DNA of 64,000 nucleotides. Origin: Rhodococcus erythropolis NBRC 15567 (GTDB lineage Bacteria > Actinomycetota > Actinomycetes > Mycobacteriales > Mycobacteriaceae). Below, piece by piece: positions 57,983-64,000 of this stretch (its first letter is position 1; the number at the start of each line of letters is the position of its first letter). Both the position numbers and the translations under genes were made by a program. Under the pieces are notes generated by a model that did not search any database, had not been told where the DNA came from, and saw only the letters and a list, made by a program, of their open reading frames with translations. The stretch is taken from the NCBI RefSeq assembly GCF_001552595.1, contig NZ_BCRM01000007.1, positions 124,001 to 188,000 of the forward strand, read 5' to 3'.

Positions 57983-59164
57983 TCAGTCGCCCTTGACATT
58001 CACGATCTGACGCAGCGTGTGTCGAATCTCGACCAAGTCCTTCGCGTCGTCCATCACGACGTCGATGTCCTTGTACGCACCCGGGATCTCGTCGAGGAAC
58101 GCCGCGGAACGCTTGTATTCGATGCCGACCATCGCCTTGTCGAGATCTTCGATGGTAAAGGTCTTGCGTGCCTGGTTACGTCCGTACACCCGACCCGCGC
58201 CGTGGGGGCTGGACTTGAACGACGGCACGTTTCCCTTCCCGACGACGACGTAACTCGCCGTCCCCATCGAACCGGGGATGAGCCCGGGCGTGCCCTCGTC
58301 TGCCTTGATCGCACCCTTACGGCTCAGCCACACACCCCGGCCCATATGGAACTCCTTCTGGGTGAAGTTGTGGTGGCAGTTGATCCGCTCGACTTCGTCG
58401 ATGATCGCGGGCTTGCCGTCACCCATGAAGTGCGCGAAGTCCTTCACCACGCGGTCCATCATCTCTTCGCGGTTGAGCAGAGCGAAGTGCTGAGCCCAGT
58501 TGAGATCGGTGATGTACGAGTCGAATTCGGGCGTCTTCTCGACCAGGTAGGCCAGATCCGGATCGGGAAGGTTGATGTACCACCGCTCGCACAAGTCCTT
58601 GGCGATCTTGATGTGATGCTGTGCGAGCTTGTTTCCGATACCGCGACTGCCCGAGTGCAGGAACAGCCAGACGCCGTCGCTCTCGTCGAGCGTCACCTCG
58701 ATGAAGTGGTTGCCAGAACCCAGCGTTCCGAGCTGAAACCTCCAGTTGTTCTTGAACTTGTCGTAGAAGGCCAGGCGATCGCCCGCCATTGCCTCGAGTT
58801 CTGCGATGCGGATTTGCGCCGTGTCGCTCAGCGTCTTGTTGTAGACACCCGCCGAGAGCGGAACGGAGCGTTCGATGCTGTGGCGAAGAACGCTCAGGTC
58901 GCGGCCTTGAAGGTCGCGTGCACTGAACTGGGTTTTGACCGCGATCATTCCGCAGCCGATATCGACTCCGACGGCGGCGGGCATGATTGCGCCTTCCGTC
59001 GGAATGACCGAACCCACCGTCGCTCCCGCACCGAGGTGCGCATCCGGCATAAGTGCCAGATGTGGACGGACAAAAGGCATCTGGGACGTACGCAGCGCTT
59101 GCTCGCGAGTGTTCTCGTCGAGTATCGATGCCCAGTTCCACAGCCTCTTGGTGATCTTCTCCAT
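57983..59164 (-). CDS. rtcB: RNA-splicing ligase RtcB
   Basis: 393 residues. RtcB joins 2',3'-cyclic phosphate or 3'-phosphate RNA ends to 5'-OH ends using GTP and Mn. The metal ligands are in GVDIGCGM, GSGNHFIEV and LHSGSRGIGN/LAQHH; the guanylylated His is in SSPHGAGRVYGRN. Length and motifs match bacterial members. The ATG at 59164 has GGGAGA 9 nt upstream; the longer upstream frame is not family-like. A small coiled-coil gene precedes it on the same strand by 97 bp. No rtcA or rtcR is visible. Confidence 0.96.
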   Translation of the reverse strand: MEKITKRLWNWASILDENTREQALRTSQMPFVRPHLALMPDAHLGAGATVGSVIPTEGAIMPAAVGVDIGCGMIAVKTQFSARDLQGRDLSVLRHSIERSVPLSAGVYNKTLSDTAQIRIAELEAMAGDRLAFYDKFKNNWRFQLGTLGSGNHFIEVTLDESDGVWLFLHSGSRGIGNKLAQHHIKIAKDLCERWYINLPDPDLAYLVEKTPEFDSYITDLNWAQHFALLNREEMMDRVVKDFAHFMGDGKPAIIDEVERINCHHNFTQKEFHMGRGVWLSRKGAIKADEGTPGLIPGSMGTASYVVVGKGNVPSFKSSPHGAGRVYGRNQARKTFTIEDLDKAMVGIEYKRSAAFLDEIPGAYKDIDVVMDDAKDLVEIRHTLRQIVNVKGD

Positions 59165-59261
59165 CAGATTTCTCCCACATAGTTCACAGCCGAACCGATC
59201 GGTCCGGTGTGTCGTGCAGGAATGACCATGCGCTCCGTCAGTGGTTGTGTGCAACCTCTTT

Positions 59262-59495
59262 TCAGGTGCGCAGACCGTCTGCGAGTTCGTAGATTCGTCC
59301 GACGTACTTCTCCTGGAAGGCTTTTCGAGCAGCATCTGCTTGTTGCCGTGCGCCCATCCTGGCGTAGAGGTACTCGAGTTGAACCAAGCTTTCGCCGATG
59401 TCGACGCGTCGCTGGTCGAGAACCGTCAACTCGTCGACCAGCCGAGCCAGATCGAGTCGTGCAAGATCTAGCGCTGTCTCCGGTACCTCGTCCAT
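59262..59495 (-). CDS. Small coiled-coil protein upstream of rtcB
   Basis: 77 residues. Nearly all helical: LDLARLDLARLVDELTVLDQ then RVDIGESLVQLEYLYARMGA with regular Leu spacing, suggesting a short two-helix coiled coil. The ATG at 59495 has GAGGA 5 nt upstream, a strong start. It runs in the same direction as rtcB with a 97-bp gap. No family recognised; possibly an RtcB partner. Confidence 0.6.
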   Translation of the reverse strand: MDEVPETALDLARLDLARLVDELTVLDQRRVDIGESLVQLEYLYARMGARQQADAARKAFQEKYVGRIYELADGLRT

Positions 59496-59577
59496 GGTGA
59501 TCCTCGATGTCCGTGAGTGCTTCCTGGGTTTGAGGCTAGCATCATTCGAACATATTTTCGATACCTGGAATTGTTGG

Positions 59578-60579
59578 TTACTTCGACAATGTGGCGGTCA
59601 GTTGGTCGATGGCGTACGGAATGCTCAGGACGGTATTGCCGGACATCGCCGCGCCGACGGGTGGATCTGCGGTGTATCGCACGACTATCGCATTTCCGTT
59701 TTTCACGGCAGGTAGCCGCTGGTAGAGAGTGTTTCCGGCGAGGGCCTTGTCTCCCTCCGGATCGGCCATCACGATCAAACGATCAACGGGTTCGAGGATG
59801 TCGTATCGCTCGTTCGGCAGCCAGTTGCCGAACTGGTCGCCGACGAATGCGTCGACCGTCAGGGGGAGGGTGAACCCGAGTGACGAGAGGAAGATGCCGC
59901 GTGGGTCGTGCGAAGAGAACACGTATCCCTCGGGAGTGTCGAGGTTGACGATCGTTGCGGTTTGCCCGGAAAACTCCGGGTGTGCAGCGCGAGCGGTGGC
60001 AAACGCGTTTTCGGTATCCGTAATCAGTTGCTGAGCTTGTGGTTCTTTGCCGAGGGCGCGCCCGGCGGTGAGTGTCATGTCGGTCCACGGCGTTGTGTAT
60101 GCGTCGTAGTCCTTGCTCTGCGCGACAGTCGGCGCAATCGAGGTCAGCTTCTTGTAGGTCTCCGTGTCGATGTCGGCGTACAGCGCTAGGATCAGATCTG
60201 GTGCGAGGGAGGCGATTTGCTCGAAGTTGAAGTCTCCGCCGCTGTTGATGTAGGTCGGAGTTTTCCCCTTCCAGTAATTCTTCGTCCACGGCCAGCTTTC
60301 ATCCATGCCGGACCCCCACCATTCGGCCATGCCTACGGGTTCGACTCCCAAGGCGAGCAGTGGTTCGTGATCGGTGTATCCGAGTGTCACTACCCGCCGC
60401 GGTTCGGCATCGATTGTCGTCGAACCCTGTGCGTGCTCGATCGTCACGGGGAATGCGTCGTTGCTCTGGGTCGTTGATGCGGTGTCGACGCCTTGCGAGG
60501 TTCCACAGGCGGTCGAGAACCCGATGATCGCGGCCGTCGTGAATAAGGCGGCGAGGATTCGGGTGCTACGTGAGGGCAC
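59578..60579 (-). CDS. Siderophore-binding lipoprotein of an iron ABC transporter (FecB/FepB type)
   Basis: 333 residues. Lipobox GFSTAC with Cys25 anchors it outside the membrane; DAEPRRVVTLGYTDHEPLLALGVEPVG is the family start of the periplasmic-binding fold, and FNFEQIASLAPDLILALY the second signature. The start is best placed at GTG 60579: AAGGAG lies 7 nt upstream of it but only 1 nt from the ATG at 60585. No permease or ATPase is adjacent, so it must use a transporter encoded elsewhere. An IdeR/DtxR-like box lies 75 bp upstream. Confidence 0.9.
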   Translation of the reverse strand: MPSRSTRILAALFTTAAIIGFSTACGTSQGVDTASTTQSNDAFPVTIEHAQGSTTIDAEPRRVVTLGYTDHEPLLALGVEPVGMAEWWGSGMDESWPWTKNYWKGKTPTYINSGGDFNFEQIASLAPDLILALYADIDTETYKKLTSIAPTVAQSKDYDAYTTPWTDMTLTAGRALGKEPQAQQLITDTENAFATARAAHPEFSGQTATIVNLDTPEGYVFSSHDPRGIFLSSLGFTLPLTVDAFVGDQFGNWLPNERYDILEPVDRLIVMADPEGDKALAGNTLYQRLPAVKNGNAIVVRYTADPPVGAAMSGNTVLSIPYAIDQLTATLSK

Positions 60580-60653
60580 GTGCATGCTCCTTCGAAGTGG
60601 TGGGCGAAGTGATCTGAGTTCCGCGTGAAGTGCTGAACTGGTCGCGTCAGCAA

Positions 60654-60672
60654 TAAAGTGAGGCTAACCTTT
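60654..60672. promoter_or_regulatory. IdeR/DtxR-like iron box
   Basis: TAAAGTGAGGCTAACCTTT matches the 19-bp iron box TTAGGTTAGGCTAACCTAA at 14 of 19 positions, with a perfect AGGCTAACCT core half. It sits between the divergent siderophore lipoprotein and AraC genes, so iron could repress both. Confidence 0.7.
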
Positions 60673-60729
60673 GCAGGATCGGCGGTCCATCCTTCAGAAT
60701 GGACTCGGATACGCCCAGAAAGACGCAAA

Positions 60730-61527
60730 ATGTCCACTATTGGTTACTCGACTCGTCCAAAGTCCTTGCTAGCGCTACCCGATAGTCGCGGACGGACATT
60801 CAAAGATTTTCAGGTCTACACCAACGTCGTCGACGGAGTGACTGCGTACGGAGCTCATCGACACCCCGAGCATCAGATCGCCTGGATGAGTGAAGGGACG
60901 ATGCAGATCGCTGCCGGAGGCAATGTGTGGCACCTGCACAGCGAGCACTTGGTCTGGTTGCCGGGCACCGTTCTCCACGACATGACACTTCTGACGGAGG
61001 GGTGCATGATTGCGGCCTATGCGCGTCCGGATCTACGCCCTGCCGGGCCGCGGTGGACTCAGCCACTTGTTCTCGAAGTCGATGCTCTGTCCGCTCAATT
61101 GCTGCGCCATCTCGCAGATCGGACCATCGACGATGCTCGGCGGTTGATGAGTCAGGAGTTGCTCTACGACATTCTTGCTGCCGCGCCCGAACGGCACGAC
61201 GTCCTCGCGGTTCCTCGCAATGCTGCGGCGAGTTCGGTTTCTGCCCGCATCCTTGCCGATCCGGCAGACTCACGGACGCTGGGGGAGTGGGCGGGCGAAC
61301 TCGGGGTCAGTTCCAAGACCTTGATGCGAGCCTTTGTCGCCGATACCGGGATTACCTTCGGGCAGTGGAGAACTCGAGCACGCATGTACGCATCACTCGA
61401 GATGCTCGCGCGGGGTGAGGGTGTCAATGACGTTGCCCCGCAGGTTGGTTACCGCACCAGCAGTGGGTTCATCGCCGCATTTCGGGAAACCTTCGGTACG
61501 ACGCCGGCCAGGTACGGCGGAAGTTGA
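60730..61527 (+). CDS. AraC-family regulator with cupin sensor domain
   Basis: 265 residues. The N-terminal cupin-like domain (about 30-110) has HRHPEHQIAWMSEGTMQI and HLHSEHLVWLPG; the C-terminal double helix-turn-helix (about 170-265) has LGEWAGELGVSSKTLMRAF and GYRTSSGFIAAFRETFG. It probably senses a siderophore or metabolite and controls the divergent iron lipoprotein gene. ATG at 60730. Confidence 0.9.
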   Translation: MSTIGYSTRPKSLLALPDSRGRTFKDFQVYTNVVDGVTAYGAHRHPEHQIAWMSEGTMQIAAGGNVWHLHSEHLVWLPGTVLHDMTLLTEGCMIAAYARPDLRPAGPRWTQPLVLEVDALSAQLLRHLADRTIDDARRLMSQELLYDILAAAPERHDVLAVPRNAAASSVSARILADPADSRTLGEWAGELGVSSKTLMRAFVADTGITFGQWRTRARMYASLEMLARGEGVNDVAPQVGYRTSSGFIAAFRETFGTTPARYGGS

Positions 61528-61680
61528 TGCGGTGATTTGCCGAATTTACAACCGACGCCGCCCGCTCGGAGGCGACAGTAGATAGATTTTGCTCTCGACG
61601 AAAGGCGGAGGGTGACACCTCCCATTACTCAGACTGGCTTTGTGGTGGCTGCGAGTCGCCGTGTGCATTGGATTTTATTC

Positions 61681-61726
61681 AAAGGCTGCTCGTAGACGCT
61701 CGATCAATCGCCTATGAGCAGCCTTT
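61681..61726. terminator. Inverted repeat between AraC gene and membrane-protein gene
   Basis: AAAGGCTGCTC-TAG pairs with CTA-GAGCAGCCTTT around a 16-nt loop, ending the plus-strand transcript of the AraC gene and the convergent minus-strand gene. The rest of the 231-bp gap (61528-61758) shows no gene. Confidence 0.65.
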
Positions 61727-61758
61727 CGATGGCGATTAGACGATATTCAGACATGTAC

Positions 61759-62364
61759 TCATCGCGAGCGCTTCCCGACGATCTGCGCAACAGTAGAAGA
61801 GGTAACACACAATGCTGCGCCGGACAGGAGGAGAACCCAAAGACCCCACCCGATCGATGGAGAAACGGTGGTGCGAAGAATGGTTGCTTCTGCGTCTGAC
61901 ACGTTCATGGCGTCGATTATTCCGATCACGACCGTGACTGCACCTGCCGCTGGCGCGACCCACCGGTCGCCAAACTTGGCCTTTCCTCCTCTAGACAGAA
62001 TGGTGAACAGCGCGATTGCTGCCGCCGCGCCGAGAACGAGTGTTAGGACGCCGTCGCCGTCGACACCGGACTTTGAGAAATTGAGAAATGTCACCCATGG
62101 ACCGAGGCTTCCGACAATTATCCCGAAACATGCAAGTAGAGCTGCCACGATATTTGGCATGTAGTTGGAAGGGAGGGGAGAGTCGGCCTGTACGAATCCA
62201 ACTGGCGGTACACCTGCGAATCGCCACTCTGTCTCGGGTCCGGGATGGGGTTCGTAAGGTTGATCCGATTCTGGCGCCGGTGCTTGGTGCTGAGCGAGCC
62301 AGTATTCGGGTGGCGGGGGCTCTTGGTTAGGTTGACCAAATGGCGAGTTGGGTGGCTGCGTCAT
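61759..62364 (-). CDS. Four-helix membrane protein with Pro-rich N-terminus
   Basis: 201 residues. A cytoplasmic Pro/Gln/Glu-rich region (1-68) is followed by four membrane helices (NIVAALLACFGIIVGSLGPW; GVLTLVLGAAAAIALFTIL; VAPAAGAVTVVIGIIDAM; GWGLWVLLLSGAALCVTSS). The pattern is common in actinobacterial small membrane proteins without assigned function. GC is lower than in the neighbouring core genes. ATG at 62364; ribosome binding site AGGAG is 14 nt away, weak. Confidence 0.7.
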   Translation of the reverse strand: MTQPPNSPFGQPNQEPPPPEYWLAQHQAPAPESDQPYEPHPGPETEWRFAGVPPVGFVQADSPLPSNYMPNIVAALLACFGIIVGSLGPWVTFLNFSKSGVDGDGVLTLVLGAAAAIALFTILSRGGKAKFGDRWVAPAAGAVTVVIGIIDAMNVSDAEATILRTTVSPSIGWGLWVLLLSGAALCVTSSTVAQIVGKRSR

Positions 62365-62835
62365 TCGAGCACCAACTTTCTCCTGTGGAAGCTGCTCCGG
62401 TTATGGGTGAGTTGAATTGCAACTGTAATCTGTCGGACAAACTATACAAGTGAATGTTTCGTGGAGTTCTTAAGTTGTCGGTACGGGAAAATTCGCGCCA
62501 GTTGACTGTCGTTTCAAGGTCGCACATGCTCGCCAATAGGCTGTCTGTCTACCTCGAACGAATTGTGAATAGATCTGGCGAGCGGAGCAGTGGATCTACG
62601 ACGGTGACCGCCTGGACGGTTCGCCTAGAATAGGACTAGTGTTCGTTCGTCGGGGATTTAACCAGTGGGTAGTTCGATTTTTATGGAGATTAGTACCAAT
62701 CTGTGGAGTCGCGGCCTTGTCTCGTCGGGCGATCCAGACCGCAGTTCGATGTCGTAAGCCTCTACATTCAGTGTCGGAACGCCGGAAGTGATTGTTGATT
62801 TCAAGGGCGGAAGATACTTCCAGAACATCGAAATG
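62365..62835. other. Lower-GC intergenic stretch, no convincing gene
   Basis: About 470 bp with visibly lower GC than the rest. The only sizeable frame (minus, 62658-62852, 64 codons) begins inside the terminator at 62836-62869 and has no ribosome binding site, though its composition is somewhat protein-like, so a decayed gene cannot be excluded. TAGAATAGGACTAGT near 62628 might be part of a promoter. Confidence 0.4.
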
Positions 62836-62869
62836 GGCCGAGCTACCAGCATCTGCTGGTAGCTCGGCC
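62836..62869 (-). terminator. Terminator after the secreted-protein gene
   Basis: Perfect 16-bp arms (GGCCGAGCTACCAGCA and complement) with a 2-nt centre, 22 bp after the stop of the minus-strand secreted-protein gene. Confidence 0.8.
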
Positions 62870-62890
62870 GATTTACTAATCTGAACTGAG

Positions 62891-63625
62891 TCAGCTCATG
62901 TTGCCGAGCACATTGCCCAAGACACCGCTGATGACATTGGTCATCGACCCCTGCGGGTCGGTCAGGGAGCCGAATACCTGGCCTGATCCGGAGTTGAGTG
63001 AGCCGAAGCCCATGTCCTCGAGGCTTCCGGCGCCCGCCTCGACGGGGTTCGGCTGCCGGATGGTGACGCAGACGCCCATCGGATTGATGTTCCAGTCGCC
63101 CGCCGCCAGCACAATGTTGGTGCCGGCGCCGCTGTCGAGCTGCGTGCCGACAACTGCGTTATCGGGAACCTTGTAGGTGGTTTCCAAAGCAATGATGCCA
63201 CCGCCCGCAGTAGTCCATCCGCCGCCCTTTGCAACCACGGAGTTGTTCCCGACAACGACGGTCTTGGTGACGTCGTCCCACTTCTGGTCGCCGATAAGCC
63301 ATTTGACGTTCAGGCGAGCCTTGACCAGCTGGAATCCTGCCGGGTGGAAATCGCGGATCTGATTGACGAGGGCTCCGGAACCGGAAACCTTGGTGATGTA
63401 GGTGACCGTCTGACCCGCGGCGACCTTGCCATCGCCGACAACCTCCTTGCTGACGGTGTACGGCGTCCCGAGGGAACCGGCCCAACTGTCGGTGACCGAC
63501 TGGTTGAGCGCGCATGCCGGTGCTGCTTGCGCCACCGAGGCTCCAAGTCCAACAGTGACGCCGGCGGCGAGGAGAACGAGGGATGTAGTGGTTGCTACTG
63601 CGTGGCGAAGTGAGCGGCGGGCCAT
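62891..63625 (-). CDS. Secreted protein of unknown function
   Basis: 244 residues. Clear Sec signal peptide ending at AQA|AP (residues 1-34). The mature part looks beta-rich, with repeated YTVSKEVVGDGKVAAGQTVTY- and ALVNQIRDFHPAGFQLVKARL-type strands resembling immunoglobulin-like or DUF11 adhesin modules, two Cys (PACAL near the start, GVCVTI near residue 190), and a low-complexity tail (SLTDPQGSMTNVISGVL). No enzyme motif. The ATG at 63625 has GGAG 6 nt upstream; the ATG at 63637 lacks one. Confidence 0.75.
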   Translation of the reverse strand: MARRSLRHAVATTTSLVLLAAGVTVGLGASVAQAAPACALNQSVTDSWAGSLGTPYTVSKEVVGDGKVAAGQTVTYITKVSGSGALVNQIRDFHPAGFQLVKARLNVKWLIGDQKWDDVTKTVVVGNNSVVAKGGGWTTAGGGIIALETTYKVPDNAVVGTQLDSGAGTNIVLAAGDWNINPMGVCVTIRQPNPVEAGAGSLEDMGFGSLNSGSGQVFGSLTDPQGSMTNVISGVLGNVLGNMS

Positions 63626-63637
63626 GTAGAACTCCAT

Positions 63638-63887
63638 TCAGCGGGGTGCGTGACGGTTTGAGCAAAACTGTAACTAGTTCTACTGGACTTTCGTCCAAAT
63701 TGTGGGGATTTCAGAAAATTGTCAGGGTTCGGGTCGCCGTTGGTGTGTCGCGCTGCCGAATTCCACAGGTTCTGAGTTGTCAACAGGTTGTTTTCGGATG
63801 GCTTGGTTTTGTGGTGGTGGGTCGAGGGTGGTGGTTGGGACGCGGTTCGTATGGGGCGGGCGCGGGGTGTGAGTGGTGGGGGCTGTG
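63638..63887. other. Intergenic region with strongly G/T-skewed plus strand
   Basis: 250 bp between the divergent secreted-protein gene and yraN. From about 63790 to 63887 the plus strand is almost devoid of C and A, with many TGGTGG and GGGTCG runs. TTGTCAACAGGTTGTT precedes it. No gene, tRNA or clear promoter is visible. Confidence 0.5.
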
Positions 63888-64000
63888 ATGGCGAGGAATA
63901 TGGCGTTGGGGGCTCGGGGCGAGGATGTGGCTGTCGAGTTCCTGATCGATTCTGGTTTGGAGATTGTCGAGCGGAATTGGCGTTGTCGGTACGGCGAGTT
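63888..64000 (+). CDS. yraN: YraN/UPF0102-family nuclease-fold protein, N-terminal fragment
   Basis: The first 37 codons of a gene cut by the right edge. ARGEDVAVEFLIDSGLEIVE and RNWRCRYGE are the conserved start of the UPF0102/YraN family (Rv2898c in M. tuberculosis), a predicted Holliday junction resolvase-like fold. It continues the core order after rnhB and DUF2469. The ATG at 63888 is preceded by GGGGGC. Confidence 0.85.
   Translation, partial: MARNMALGARGEDVAVEFLIDSGLEIVERNWRCRYGE

Noticed and set aside
62658..62852. 64-codon minus-strand frame
   Set aside because: Starts inside a terminator hairpin and has no ribosome binding site; kept only as a possible gene remnant.

Overview
The window is high-GC chromosomal DNA from a mycolic-acid actinobacterium, most likely a Rhodococcus of the erythropolis/qingshengii group (inferred from protein identity and gene order; no 16S is present). 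From about 0.1 to 45 kb and again from 51 to 58 kb and at the right edge, the gene order follows the Mycobacterium tuberculosis stretch Rv2991 to Rv2898c: PPOX protein, IclR, leuCD, hupB, mutT1, ppk, fbiD, gpsA, ddl, thiL, ung, rpmB, DAK2 protein, recG, pyc, rsmD, coaD, sepIVA, DUF177, rpmF, rnc, mutM, acyP, smc, ftsY, amtB-glnB-glnD, ffh, rpsP, khpA, rimM, trmD, lppW, rplS, lepB, rnhB, DUF2469, yraN. It is a core housekeeping backbone with a few accessory inserts.

Layout. 0-4.5 kb: flavoenzyme-like protein, the leucine regulator and leuCD, then the histone-like hupB. 4.6-8.6 kb (minus strand): fbiD-ppk-mutT1, coenzyme F420 and polyphosphate/nucleotide metabolism. 8.7-15 kb: gpsA, a transsulfuration enzyme, ddl, thiL, a gamma carbonic anhydrase-like protein, ung. 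15-20.6 kb: crotonase, rpmB, DAK2/fatty-acid-kinase-like protein, recG. 20.7-26.1 kb: pyc-rsmD-coaD and sepIVA. 26.2-34 kb: rpmF-rnc-mutM, an OsmC-like protein, a secreted beta-propeller, acyP and smc. 34-41.6 kb: the SRP pair ftsY and ffh flanking the ammonium module amtB-glnB-glnD. 41.6-45 kb: amidohydrolase, then rpsP-khpA-rimM-trmD.

Accessory parts. 44.9-46.2 kb: a divergent DHFR-fold protein/TetR pair. 46.2-51.1 kb: a four-gene envelope-glycosylation module (GtrA-type flippase, YfhO-type membrane glycosyltransferase, polyprenyl-phosphate GT2, RffA-type sugar aminotransferase), the most interesting block. 57.9-59.5 kb: RtcB RNA ligase with a small coiled-coil protein. 59.5-61.6 kb: a siderophore-binding lipoprotein and an AraC regulator sharing an IdeR/DtxR-like box. 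61.6-63.7 kb: a lower-GC stretch with two lineage-specific envelope proteins.

Regulatory signals: three 20-bp-spaced repeats before leuCD, a GlnR-like box before amtB, a shared promoter with structured leaders before rpsP and rplS, and about nine genes whose -10 element lies 6-8 nt from the start codon, suggesting leaderless mRNAs. I saw no rRNA, tRNA, CRISPR array, insertion sequence or prophage.
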